Shown in pieces: positions 1-7,592 of a DNA stretch of 11,048 bases. The stretch spans positions 1-11,048 of the forward strand of contig DVLH01000142.1 in the NCBI GenBank assembly GCA_018715585.1, read 5' to 3'. Each line of letters starts with the position of its first letter. The first letter of the stretch is position 1. The stretch comes from Candidatus Aphodomonas merdavium (GTDB taxonomy: Bacteria > Bacillota > Clostridia > Christensenellales > Aristaeellaceae). A program made the position numbers and the translations under genes. The notes below the pieces were generated by a model. The model saw only the letters and a program-made list of their open reading frames with translations, was not told where the DNA came from and ran no database searches.

Positions 1-1221
1 GCGGCAATTGACAGCGATATAACGCTCTGCCGCGCAAGCGGCGCGGCGCTGCGCGTAGGCGTGTGCGTGCGCGGGCCGCAGGATTTGGCGGATAAGGGCT
101 TTAGCGCCGTGGTCCTGGCCGTGGGCGCGCACAAAGCGTCTCCGCTGCCGCTGGAAGAAGGCGAGGCTGTGCCGGCCCTCGCGTTCCTGCGCGCGTTCAA
201 GGAAGCGCCGGAAGCGGTCAGCCTGGGCCGCAACGTCGTCGTTGCAGGCGGCGGCAACACGGCGATGGACGCCGCGCGCGCGGCGCTGCGCGCGCCGGGC
301 GTGGAGCGGGTGACGGTCGTCTACCGCCGGACCGTGCGGGAGATGCCGGCGGCGGAGGAAGAGCTTTTGCAGGCGTTGGCGGAGGGCGTTGTGATGCGCG
401 AACTGCTTGCGCCGTTGGGGGTTGCCCAGGGGCGGCTGCGCTGCGCCAAGATGCGCCTGGGCGCACCCGGGAGCGACGGACGGCGCAGGCCGGAGCCGAC
501 CGGGGAGGAAGTGACGGTGGAATGCGATACGCTTCTGGCCGCCATTGGCGAACGGGTGGACGGCTCGCTGTACGCCGCCTTCGGCGTGGAGACGGATGCA
601 AACGGGCTGCCGCGCACCGATGCGCAAACGATGGAGACGAACGTGCCCGGCGTTTACGCCATCGGCGACGGGCGCGGCGGGCCGGACACGGTGGTGCGCG
701 CCATCGCCGACGCGGCGCTGGCCGCGCGCGCCATTTGCGGCGTCTCCTTTGACGCCTATGCGGCGGAGAACGGCGCGGGCGAGCGCGTGCAGGCGCTTCA
801 AAAGCGCGGCAAGGTTTACGAAGCCCCGTGCGCGGATTGCCGCCAGGAGGCGGGACGGTGTTTGGAATGCGCTACCGCCTGCGAGACGTGCGTGGACGTT
901 TGCCCCAACCGTGCCAATGTGGCCGTGCTTTGCGGCGGGCGCGTGCAGGTGCTGCACGTGGACGCCAGGTGCAACGAGTGCGGCAACTGCGCGCAGTTCT
1001 GTCCGTATGATTCCGCGCCCTACCGCGACAAGCTGACGCTCTTTGCCTCGCGGGATGATTTTGAAAACAGTGAAAACGACGGCTTTTTGCCGATGGGCGG
1101 CGGGCTGTTCCTCACGCGCACCGGCGGGCATACGGCCGTGCGTGCGCTGCCGCAGGAGGCGGACGAGCTGCCGGAGGGTTTTGCCGCGCTGATGATGCAG
1201 GCGGCGGAAATGACGTTCTGA
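1..1221 (+). CDS. ygfK: YgfK-type flavin/iron-sulfur oxidoreductase, C-terminal part (5' end outside window)
   Basis: The reading frame is open from base 1, so this is the last 406 residues of a longer protein; E. coli YgfK is about 1030 residues. Visible are a Rossmann nucleotide-binding motif VVVAGGGNTAMDAAR (about residues 79-93 of the fragment) and an FAD-site motif GVYAIGDG near residue 217. A cysteine-rich ferredoxin-like domain follows, with C-x2-C then C-x2-C-x3-C-x2-C-x3-CP (fragment residues about 277-301) and CNECGNCAQFCP (about 324-335), consistent with [4Fe-4S] clusters. The family (often annotated as putative selenate reductase subunit) resembles the electron-transfer subunit of glutamate synthase and dihydropyrimidine dehydrogenase. 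It is a cytoplasmic redox protein found with ssnA, ygeX/Y/W and xdh genes. It lies 41 nt before ygeY on the same strand, so the two are probably cotranscribed. The family call is firm; the substrate is not established. Confidence 0.88.
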   Translation, partial: AAIDSDITLCRASGAALRVGVCVRGPQDLADKGFSAVVLAVGAHKASPLPLEEGEAVPALAFLRAFKEAPEAVSLGRNVVVAGGGNTAMDAARAALRAPGVERVTVVYRRTVREMPAAEEELLQALAEGVVMRELLAPLGVAQGRLRCAKMRLGAPGSDGRRRPEPTGEEVTVECDTLLAAIGERVDGSLYAAFGVETDANGLPRTDAQTMETNVPGVYAIGDGRGGPDTVVRAIADAALAARAICGVSFDAYAAENGAGERVQALQKRGKVYEAPCADCRQEAGRCLECATACETCVDVCPNRANVAVLCGGRVQVLHVDARCNECGNCAQFCPYDSAPYRDKLTLFASRDDFENSENDGFLPMGGGLFLTRTGGHTAVRALPQEADELPEGFAALMMQAAEMTF

Positions 1222-1248
1222 CCGAAAAGGCTTGAAAAGAAAAACGGT

Positions 1249-1255
1249 AAGGAGG
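1249..1255 (+). promoter_or_regulatory. Ribosome binding site of ygeY
   Basis: AAGGAGG sits 7 nt before the ATG at 1263. It selects this ATG over the ATG at 1258, which is only 2 nt downstream of the motif and opens a frame that closes after 18 codons. Confidence 0.85.
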
Positions 1256-1262
1256 TTATGGC

Positions 1263-2462
1263 ATGGATTTTGACGCGATCCGCGCGGCGGCGAAGGGATA
1301 CGAAAGCGCGATGACGGCGTTCCTGCGCGACCTGATCCGGATCCCGGGCGAGAGCTGCGGTGAGGAAGGCCACGCCCGCCGCATCGTGGCGGAGATGGAA
1401 AAGCTGGGGTTTGACGAGGCGTACATCGATCCGCAGGGAAACGCCATCGGCTGGATGGGCACGGGCGAGCGGGTGGTTGCCTTTGACGGCCATATCGATA
1501 CGGTTGGCATCGGCGAACGCGCCAACTGGCGGTTCGACCCGTACGAGGGCTATGAGACAGAGACGGAAATCGGCGGCCGCGGCGCGAGCGACCAGCTGGG
1601 CGGCATCGTCAGCGCCGTGTACGGGGCGAAGATCCTCAAAGAGCTTGGGCTGCTTCCCGAAGGCATGCGCGTGCTGGTGACGGGCACCGTGCAGGAAGAG
1701 GATTGCGACGGGCTGTGCTGGCAGTATCTATACAACGAGCAAAAAATCCGCCCGGAGTTCGTGGTGATCACCGAGCCGACGGACGGCGGCATCTACCGCG
1801 GGCAGCGCGGGCGCATGGAGATCCGCGTGGAGGTCAAGGGCGTCAGCTGCCACGGTTCCGCGCCCGAGCGCGGCGACAACGCCATTTATAAAATGGCGGA
1901 AATCATTCTTGAGCTCAAGGAGCTCAACGGGCGTTTGGCCGACGATCCGTTCCTGGGCAAGGGCACGCTGGCCGTCAGCCAGGTGTTCTTTACGTCCCCT
2001 TCGCGCTGCGCGGTGGCGGATATGTGCGCGGTGTCCGTGGACCGGCGGCTGACCTGGGGGGAGACGTGGGAAGGCGCGCTGGAGGAAGTGCGGGCGCTGC
2101 CGTCCGTGCGGCGCTACGGTGCGGCCGTAACGATGTACGATTATGACAAGCCCTCGTGGACGGGCCTTGTCTATCCTACGCAGTGCTATTTCCCCGCGTG
2201 GGTGCAGAGCGAGGACGCGCCGTGCGTGCAGGCGCTCGCCCGGGCGCATGCGGCGCTGTGGGGCGCCCCGCGCATTGACAAATGGACGTTCTCCACCAAC
2301 GCCGTCTCCATCTGTGGACGTTACGGCGTGCCGTGCGTCGGGTTTGGCCCGGGCATGGAGGCGCAGGCGCATGCGCCCAATGAAATGACATATAAAGAGC
2401 ACCTGGTGCGCTGCGCGGCCGTATACGCTGCCGCCCCGATGCTTTACAAGGGGGAAAAATAA
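1263..2462 (+). CDS. ygeY: YgeY family M20-type metallohydrolase
   Basis: This is a 399-residue cytoplasmic metalloamidase of the M20/ArgE/DapE superfamily, full length for YgeY. The expected metal-site residues are in order: H77 and D79 in DGHIDT, D110 in GRGASDQLGG, the acidic pair E145/E146 in VQEED, E171 in ITEPTDGG, and H370 in AHAPNE. The dimerisation (lid) domain covers roughly residues 180-290. YgeY occurs with YgeX (diaminopropionate ammonia-lyase) and YgeW in gene sets tied to selenium-dependent hydroxylases and anaerobic purine/uric acid degradation. There it probably hydrolyses an acylated or carbamoylated amino acid intermediate; the substrate is inference. The start is fixed by a strong ribosome binding site. 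The stop TAA (2460-2462) directly abuts the ygeW ATG, which argues for one transcript and coupled translation. Other M20 amidases (acetylornithine or succinyl-diaminopimelate type) are less likely given the ygfK and ygeW neighbours. Confidence 0.92.
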   Translation: MDFDAIRAAAKGYESAMTAFLRDLIRIPGESCGEEGHARRIVAEMEKLGFDEAYIDPQGNAIGWMGTGERVVAFDGHIDTVGIGERANWRFDPYEGYETETEIGGRGASDQLGGIVSAVYGAKILKELGLLPEGMRVLVTGTVQEEDCDGLCWQYLYNEQKIRPEFVVITEPTDGGIYRGQRGRMEIRVEVKGVSCHGSAPERGDNAIYKMAEIILELKELNGRLADDPFLGKGTLAVSQVFFTSPSRCAVADMCAVSVDRRLTWGETWEGALEEVRALPSVRRYGAAVTMYDYDKPSWTGLVYPTQCYFPAWVQSEDAPCVQALARAHAALWGAPRIDKWTFSTNAVSICGRYGVPCVGFGPGMEAQAHAPNEMTYKEHLVRCAAVYAAAPMLYKGEK

Positions 2463-3653
2463 ATGGCGTTTATGGATTCCTTTGCCGCGCGGCTGCGCGC
2501 GTTACAAATCGAGAACATGTTTGAGAACGACTTTTTCCTCACCTGGGACAAGACGGACGACGAAATCGCAGCCGTGTTTACGGTGGCGGACGCGCTGCGC
2601 GCGCTGCGGGAAAACGGCATTTCCCCGCGCATTTTCGATTCGGGCCTTGGCATTTCCATCTTCCGTGACAACTCTACACGTACGCGCTTTTCCTTCGCCT
2701 CCGCGTGCAACCTGCTGGGCTTGACGCCGCAGGACCTGGACGAGGGAAAGAGCCAGATTGCTCATGGTGAAACCGTGCGGGAGACGGCGAACATGGTGTC
2801 GTTCATGGCCGATGTGATCGGCATCCGGGACGATATGTACATCGGCAAGGGGCATACGTATCAAAAAGCCGTGTCCGATGCCGTGCGCGAAGGACACCGC
2901 GACGGCGTCCTGGAGCAGGCGCCTACGCTCGTCAACCTGCAATGCGATATCGACCATCCTACCCAATGCCTGGCCGATATGCTGCACATCCTGCACGTTT
3001 TCGGCGGGCCGGAACAGGTCAAGGGCAAAAAAATCGCGATGACGTGGGCGTATTCCCCTTCCTATGGCAAGCCGCTCTCCGTGCCGCAGGGCGTCGTTGG
3101 GCTGATGACGCGCTTTGGGATGGATGTGGTGCTTGCACATCCAAATGGATACGAAATCATGCCGGAAGTGGAGGAAGTTGCCCAGAAAAATGCGAGAATA
3201 GGCGGCGGAAGTTTCCGAAAAGTGGAGACGATGGAGGAGGCGTTTGACGGCGCGGACATCGTTTATCCCAAGAGCTGGGCGCCGTTTGCGGCGATGGAAC
3301 GCCGCACGCAGCTGTACGGCCAGGGGGACTTTGACGGCATTGCCGCGCTAGAAAAGGAACTGCTGGCGCAAAACGCACGCCATCAGGACTGGACGTGCAG
3401 CGAGGCGATGATGCGCCGCACCAGGGACGGCAAGGCGCTGTATCTGCATTGCCTGCCGGCGGACATCACCGGGGTCAGCTGCGCGGCGGGCGAGGTGGAC
3501 GCCTCCGTGTTCGACCGTTACCGCACGCAGCTCTACAGCCAGGCGAGCTACAAGCCCTACATCATTGCGGCGATGATCTTCTTGGCCAAGCGAAAAGACC
3601 CGGCGCAGACGCTGCTTGCCCTGGAGGAGCGGGGAAGAAAGAGAACGCTGTAA
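2463..3653 (+). CDS. ygeW: YgeW family knotted carbamoyltransferase
   Basis: This is a 396-residue member of the aspartate/ornithine carbamoyltransferase superfamily. The carbamoyl-phosphate site STRTR is at 71-75, DHPTQ at 164-168 and the HCLP motif at 329-332. The segment around YSPSYGKPLSVPQ (197-209) matches the extra loop region of the knotted carbamoyltransferases, a group that includes YgeW and the acetyl- and succinylornithine enzymes. Length fits YgeW and exceeds ordinary ornithine carbamoyltransferase (about 330). YgeW's true substrate has not been defined. In its usual setting it is thought to run in the phosphorolytic direction, giving carbamoyl phosphate that a carbamate kinase converts to ATP, CO2 and ammonia. 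That is family knowledge plus inference. No intergenic bases separate it from ygeY; its ribosome binding site (AAGGGGG) lies inside the end of ygeY. It is the last gene of the operon and a terminator follows. Confidence 0.93.
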   Translation: MAFMDSFAARLRALQIENMFENDFFLTWDKTDDEIAAVFTVADALRALRENGISPRIFDSGLGISIFRDNSTRTRFSFASACNLLGLTPQDLDEGKSQIAHGETVRETANMVSFMADVIGIRDDMYIGKGHTYQKAVSDAVREGHRDGVLEQAPTLVNLQCDIDHPTQCLADMLHILHVFGGPEQVKGKKIAMTWAYSPSYGKPLSVPQGVVGLMTRFGMDVVLAHPNGYEIMPEVEEVAQKNARIGGGSFRKVETMEEAFDGADIVYPKSWAPFAAMERRTQLYGQGDFDGIAALEKELLAQNARHQDWTCSEAMMRRTRDGKALYLHCLPADITGVSCAAGEVDASVFDRYRTQLYSQASYKPYIIAAMIFLAKRKDPAQTLLALEERGRKRTL

Positions 3654-3939
3654 AGCGCGCCGGAAACACCCGCGTCCGGCTGCCTTTTCCGCTGGAATGC
3701 GTCCGGCCGGGGGGGACGCGAAAGGGATTCGATCTTCTTGAAAAGGCTCGGCCTGCGAACCGCCTGACATGTTTTTGCAGCCATCCGGTATGGCGCGCCC
3801 GAAAGGGCGCGCCGTTTTCATTGAAAAAAGCGCTTTGCCGCCTGTGGGCGGCGCGCGGCGGGCCGGCGAGGGGATGGAAAATATCGGGAAAAGGGATAAA
3901 TGCCCCCGGAAGGTTCGAGAGCTGTTGGCGCGGCCGGCA
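3654..3939. other. Intergenic stretch after ygeW
   Basis: No convincing gene is present here; an upstream extension of the next ORF into this region has no ribosome binding site or conserved content. Just after the ygeW stop, CGCGTCC (3671-3677) and GGACGCG (3714-3720) form 7-bp inverted arms. A 9-nt direct repeat GCGTCCGGC occurs at 3672-3680 and 3699-3707. There is no T-run after this structure. The clear terminator lies further on at 3792-3818. Confidence 0.6.
3792..3818 (+). terminator. Intrinsic terminator of the ygfK-ygeY-ygeW operon
   Basis: A perfect 9-bp GC-only stem, GGCGCGCCC (3792-3800) and GGGCGCGCC (3805-3813), closes on a GAAA tetraloop and is followed by GTTTTCATT. The T-run is short but the stem is very stable. 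It lies about 140 nt past the ygeW stop, which separates the operon from the following epimerase gene. Confidence 0.8.
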
Positions 3940-3948
3940 TGCTATAAT
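3940..3948 (+). promoter_or_regulatory. Extended -10 promoter of the epimerase gene
   Basis: TGCTATAAT is an exact TATAAT hexamer (3943-3948) with the TGN extension of extended -10 promoters. No good -35 hexamer is seen at 16-18 bp, as is common in this promoter class. The start of transcription would fall near 3955, giving a leader of about 37 nt before the ATG at 3992. Confidence 0.6.
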
Positions 3949-3991
3949 GGATGCGGAAACCTCAAGGCATGGAGGAGAGCGAGGGAAGCGC

Positions 3992-4858
3992 ATGGAAAAA
4001 AACGGGGAAAAATTAGTATACCGGCCCAACGGCAGCGGATTTGCCTGCGCTGCGATGAATTGTCATTATTTGCGCTATCCGCTGCCATATTTTTTGGATG
4101 CCGTACAGCGCTATGGGTTTACAAACATTGAGCTGTTCGGCGCGATGCCGCACTTTTTTCTGGACGATGTGGACGAGGCGGAAACCGACGCCGTGGCGCA
4201 GGCGTGCAAAGCGCGCGGCCTGCGCGTCGTCTGTCTAACGCCGGCGCAGGGAGCTTATCCGATGAACATCAGCATTGCCAGCGAAAAACCGCGCCGCAGG
4301 ACGCTTGCGCTGCTCAAGCGCGCCATTGCAGCCGCGCGGCGGCTGGGCGCGCCCCAAATGCTCGTCTCGCCCGGTTTTGGCTACGAGACGCAGCCCAAGG
4401 ACCGCGCCTGGGGCATTTGCCGCCAGTCGCTGCAGGAGCTGGCGCAGTGCGCGCAGGAAAACGGCGTGACCCTTTTGCTGGAACCGCTGACGACGCCCAG
4501 CTCCAACGTCGTCAATACAAGCGCGCAAAGCGCGCGGATGCTTCGCGAGGTTGGATCGCCGGCTGTCAAGAGCATGCTCGACATCGGCGTGATGAACTTC
4601 ATGGGGGAGACGGTGGACGAGTATTTTGACAACTTGGGGAGCGATTTGCTTCACGTGCACTTCACGGATGGGCCCGGCGCGCATGTGGCGCTGGGCGACG
4701 GATCGTTCCCGATGGAGGCATATGCCTCGCAGATCATCCGGCGCGGGTTTGCGGGGACGTGCTCGTTTGAAATCAACGACAAGCGCTACCTCGCCAACCC
4801 GGATGCGGCGATGGAAAAAAACATTGCCTGGCTCAAGCGCAACGGGTACTCCGCCTAA
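3992..4858 (+). CDS. FrlC-like sugar isomerase/epimerase (TIM barrel)
   Basis: This is a 288-residue protein of the AP-endonuclease-2-type TIM-barrel isomerase/epimerase family. Its closest recognisable relative is fructoselysine 3-epimerase FrlC (276 residues in E. coli). Shared stretches include the LTPAQGAYPMN region (82-92), LLLEPLTTPSSNVV (161-174), LDIGVMNFMGE (196-206) and HVHFTDGPG (221-229). The expected metal and catalytic residues are present: E164, D197, H223 and E260. The frame is open further upstream, but the ATG at 3992 is chosen because AGGG-type ribosome binding sequences (GGAGGAGAGCGAGGGAAG, 3971-3988) precede it and the protein fold begins shortly after. It has its own promoter and terminators on both sides, so it is probably a single-gene transcript. 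It could equally be a ketose 3-epimerase of the tagatose/psicose type or a hydroxypyruvate isomerase relative. Its link to the purine genes is positional only. Confidence 0.85.
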   Translation: MEKNGEKLVYRPNGSGFACAAMNCHYLRYPLPYFLDAVQRYGFTNIELFGAMPHFFLDDVDEAETDAVAQACKARGLRVVCLTPAQGAYPMNISIASEKPRRRTLALLKRAIAAARRLGAPQMLVSPGFGYETQPKDRAWGICRQSLQELAQCAQENGVTLLLEPLTTPSSNVVNTSAQSARMLREVGSPAVKSMLDIGVMNFMGETVDEYFDNLGSDLLHVHFTDGPGAHVALGDGSFPMEAYASQIIRRGFAGTCSFEINDKRYLANPDAAMEKNIAWLKRNGYSA

Positions 4859-4938
4859 GACGCCGGGAGAGCGGGAAAGCGTGCCGCAGCCGGCGCCACG
4901 TTGGAAGAGGAAGGGACAAGGAAGCAGTGTTTTCTAGG

Positions 4939-4982
4939 AAACGCCGAAACGGCCGGAGATTGTTCCGGCCGTTTCGGCGTTT
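4939..4982. terminator. Bidirectional terminator between convergent genes
   Basis: A perfect 19-bp inverted repeat (4939-4957 and 4964-4982) surrounds a 6-nt loop GATTGT. The arms begin with AAA and end with TTT, so each strand reads A-run, GC-rich stem, then a short T-run. It lies 80 nt after the epimerase stop and about 65 nt after the cupin gene stop on the other strand, as expected for a terminator shared by two convergent transcripts. Confidence 0.85.
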
Positions 4983-5046
4983 AAGCAAGGGAAGTGAAGG
5001 CAAACGGATTGTTTTCTGCCGTCCAAACGGCACGGCAGCATGCGCA

Positions 5047-5799
5047 TTATGCGCGCGGATAGGAGACGAGATAGTCCTTTTCCAGCACGTAATGCTCAAA
5101 CCAGATGTAGTTGAGCTTTTTGCCGGGGATCGTTGTCAGCGAATGGTCGCGGCCGGCCTCGACGTAGGAGAAATCGTCCGTCTTTAGGTTGACTTCTTCT
5201 CCGTCTACGTTGAGCACCATGTCCGTATCACCGTAGGTGACGTTCCACTGCGCCACGGAGGGATGGCCTTTTTCAATCGTCCCTTCCGGCACGTTGGAAA
5301 CGGTGCTGTCGGCCGAGCAGCAGCCCATCAGGATACGGCACAGGCGCTTGGTGGGCACGAGCGACCAGCTGCGGCTGTGTTCCGTCTTGCAGTCCTGCAC
5401 GTACTCCACGCCCTGCGAAAGAGGACGGAAAAACGGCAGGCAGAGGTGGAAGGCGTCATAGCGCGCCAAGTCGCCCGGCGCTTGATGGACGACGAAAAGG
5501 GTGTAGGTCATGGCCGTGGCCGCATGGACGGAGAAAACGGCATGCGGGTCGGCGATAAAAACGGCCGGTTCGTTAACGGCGTAGACCTGCTGCGCAAAGA
5601 CGGCGCCTTTGCCACCCGTCAGGCAGAGCACCTGGATGCTGTCGGGAATCGTCTGCACTGTGACGGATGCGCCCGCTTGCAGCGCGCAGCGGTACGCCCG
5701 CACGCCACCCTGGTATGTCCCGGGCAACAGTTCGGTTTGTGCAAACCCGTTTTCAAAGGAAAGCGCTATGTCCTCTTTTTTTACATATGCAATAGCCAT
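5047..5799 (-). CDS. Two-domain cupin protein of the HyuAB operon, function unknown
   Basis: This is a 250-residue protein, all beta-like in character, with two cupin-like halves (about 30-105 and 165-240) and no signal peptide or membrane segment. The second half carries His179 in GHPSVAQW and the pair YVEAGRDH ending in His219. These resemble degenerate versions of cupin motifs 1 and 2, so a metal site there is possible. The first half lacks an obvious H-x-H motif. An unusual CRILMGCC cluster (Cys154, Cys160, Cys161) lies between the halves. The gene starts 17 nt after hyuB on the same strand with an AAGGAG ribosome binding site (5808-5813), so it is part of that operon. Bicupins of similar size include (S)-ureidoglycine aminohydrolase of allantoin breakdown, but I cannot match the metal ligands. 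An isomerase, racemase or sensing role is equally open. Confidence 0.8.
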   Translation of the reverse strand: MAIAYVKKEDIALSFENGFAQTELLPGTYQGGVRAYRCALQAGASVTVQTIPDSIQVLCLTGGKGAVFAQQVYAVNEPAVFIADPHAVFSVHAATAMTYTLFVVHQAPGDLARYDAFHLCLPFFRPLSQGVEYVQDCKTEHSRSWSLVPTKRLCRILMGCCSADSTVSNVPEGTIEKGHPSVAQWNVTYGDTDMVLNVDGEEVNLKTDDFSYVEAGRDHSLTTIPGKKLNYIWFEHYVLEKDYLVSYPRA

Positions 5800-5816
5800 C
5801 GTTCATTCTCCTTTGC

Positions 5817-7592
5817 TCATTTTGATTGTGCGTTTGCGCGCATCGAAGCGCGTAGAGCTTGCGTGGCTGCGTCGTCAAGGGCATATCCGCCCTGGGGCAG
5901 CGGATGGATAACAACGCCGTATTCGCTGCGCGCTTTTTCCAGGGAAACATAATCGTTTTCGACATCTTCGAGCACTTTTTGCGTTTCGCGCAGCAGCGGG
6001 TCGCCGAAACCGCCCGCACCCGGTGTGTTGGCAATGACGATTTCGCCCTTGCGCATGGCGTTGCCGGTGCTCTTGGAGGGCATGCGGGTGGTGACGCCTT
6101 CATAGCAGCGGTAGAAGCTGCCGCATTCGCCGGGGTGGCCGCCTTCCAGCCCATAAGGGGCGTAAACCTGGCGGTCGCCGGTCGCCTTGAGGGAAATGCC
6201 GTCGCGCATCACTTGGAATTCGCGGTGGATGCCCAGCCCGCCGCGATAGCGCCCTGCCCCGCCGGAATCCTTTCGCAGCGCGTATTTGCGGATGAGGATG
6301 ATGGGGAACTCCGTCTCCAGCGCCTCCACGGGCATGTTGGAGGTGTTCGTCATGTGCACCTGCACGGCGCTGAGGCCATCGGCGTGGCAACTGGCGCCGG
6401 ACCCGCCGGCGATTGCCTCATGGCAGATCAGCGAGCTGCCGGGGCGCGTGGGGTCTTCACAGGTGAAGACGGTCGTCTGGCACGTGCTGTTGCAGCCCGC
6501 CACGACGCGCTCGCGCGCCACCTTGGCCAGTGCGCCGAAGATGACGTCCGGGATGCGCTGCGCGGAGTTGATCGTCAAGCCAAGCGGCGCGGGGTCGATG
6601 GGATTGACGAGGGAGCCTTTGGGCGCAACCACGTCAAAGACGCGGAAAATACCCGATGTGGCCGGGATATCGGCGCCAAAGAGCACCTTGAGCGAGTAGA
6701 AGCAGCAGGCAAGCAGCGTGTTGTAGGAAACGTTCATCGGCGCTTTGATTTGCTTGCAGGTGCGGGTGAAATCAAACGTTAGGCTGTCGCCGTGCACGGT
6801 GATATCCACGGCCACCTGCAGCGGCTCCGGATGGTTCTCGCCCGCATCGTCAATGAAATCCGTGTAGGAGTACGTCCCGTCCGGTACGTCCTTGATGACG
6901 GCGCGCAGGCGGCGCTCGGAATATTTTTCCAGCTCGTCCAGGCAGGCAATGAGGTTATCGCCGTATTTTTGATACGCTTCGCGCATCCGGCGCGCGCCTA
7001 CATGGTTGCTGGAAATCTGCGCCGTCAGGTCACCGTCGCGTTCCACACGCGCGCGCGTGTTGCCCAGCAGCAGGTTTTTGACGTCCTCGTTGAGCTTGCC
7101 GCCGTTGCAAATGCGGATGACGGGAATGCGGATGCCCTCTTGAAAGAGGCTTTCGGCGTAGCTGGACGTGCTGCCCGGCACCATGCCGCCAATGTCGGAA
7201 TGGTGGGCCATGTTGACGATCCAACCGATGATCTTTCCACCGCCAAAGACGGGCTCGGCCACGACGATATCCGGCAGATGGTTGCCACCGCCGTGATAGG
7301 GATCGTTGCCGATGAACATATCGCCCGGCTGGATGGCCGAACGCTCATAGTGCTCGTAAATGTAAGGGACAAACGTCAAAAAGGCGTTGAGGTGCATGGG
7401 CAGGTAGTCCGCCTGCGCCACGAGCGAGCCGTCCGGGCCGACGACGGCAGAGGATACGTCGCGGCGCTCTTTGATGTTGGTAGAATAGGCGCTTTTGATG
7501 ATGGAAAGGCACGTTTCTTCGGCAATGGACATCATTAAATTGCCGATGATCTCCACCATAACGGCATCGGTTTTATACTCTTTGTCAGGCAT
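5817..7592 (-). CDS. hyuB: Hydantoinase/oxoprolinase B subunit family protein
   Basis: This 591-residue protein is full length for the HyuB (N-methylhydantoinase B / acetone carboxylase alpha) family. Family motifs are clear: KERRDVSSAVV (41-51), GNDPYHGGGNHLPDI (95-109), AHHSDIGGMVPGS (129-141), and a Gly-rich end with GAGGFGDPLLR. HyuB pairs with HyuA. In the family the A subunit phosphorylates and activates the cyclic amide or ketone, and the B subunit completes ring opening, or carboxylation in the acetone and acetophenone enzymes. The ATG (7590-7592) lies inside the end of hyuA, giving an 8-nt overlap. A consensus AAGGAGG (7601-7607) sits 8 nt upstream, so the two subunits are translationally coupled. 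The protein is cytoplasmic. The exact substrate (hydantoin, oxoproline, an allantoin-like ring or another) cannot be told from sequence. The size near 590, shorter than acetone carboxylase alpha, favours the hydantoinase type. Confidence 0.93.
   Translation of the reverse strand: MPDKEYKTDAVMVEIIGNLMMSIAEETCLSIIKSAYSTNIKERRDVSSAVVGPDGSLVAQADYLPMHLNAFLTFVPYIYEHYERSAIQPGDMFIGNDPYHGGGNHLPDIVVAEPVFGGGKIIGWIVNMAHHSDIGGMVPGSTSSYAESLFQEGIRIPVIRICNGGKLNEDVKNLLLGNTRARVERDGDLTAQISSNHVGARRMREAYQKYGDNLIACLDELEKYSERRLRAVIKDVPDGTYSYTDFIDDAGENHPEPLQVAVDITVHGDSLTFDFTRTCKQIKAPMNVSYNTLLACCFYSLKVLFGADIPATSGIFRVFDVVAPKGSLVNPIDPAPLGLTINSAQRIPDVIFGALAKVARERVVAGCNSTCQTTVFTCEDPTRPGSSLICHEAIAGGSGASCHADGLSAVQVHMTNTSNMPVEALETEFPIILIRKYALRKDSGGAGRYRGGLGIHREFQVMRDGISLKATGDRQVYAPYGLEGGHPGECGSFYRCYEGVTTRMPSKSTGNAMRKGEIVIANTPGAGGFGDPLLRETQKVLEDVENDYVSLEKARSEYGVVIHPLPQGGYALDDAATQALRASMRANAQSK

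Noticed and set aside
1258..1314. ATG at 1258 as a start upstream of ygeY
   Set aside because: It is only 2 nt after the ribosome binding site and its frame ends after 18 codons.
3395..3991. Upstream extension of the epimerase frame, overlapping the end of ygeW
   Set aside because: The frame is open only because of high GC. It overlaps ygeW, runs through the terminator hairpin and the TATAAT promoter, and has no ribosome binding site; the ATG at 3992 fits the family.
5017..5032. Hairpin TGCCGT-CCAA-ACGGCA after the cupin gene as a terminator
   Set aside because: On the minus strand it is followed by GAAAAC rather than a T-run; the 19-bp palindrome at 4939-4982 is the better terminator.
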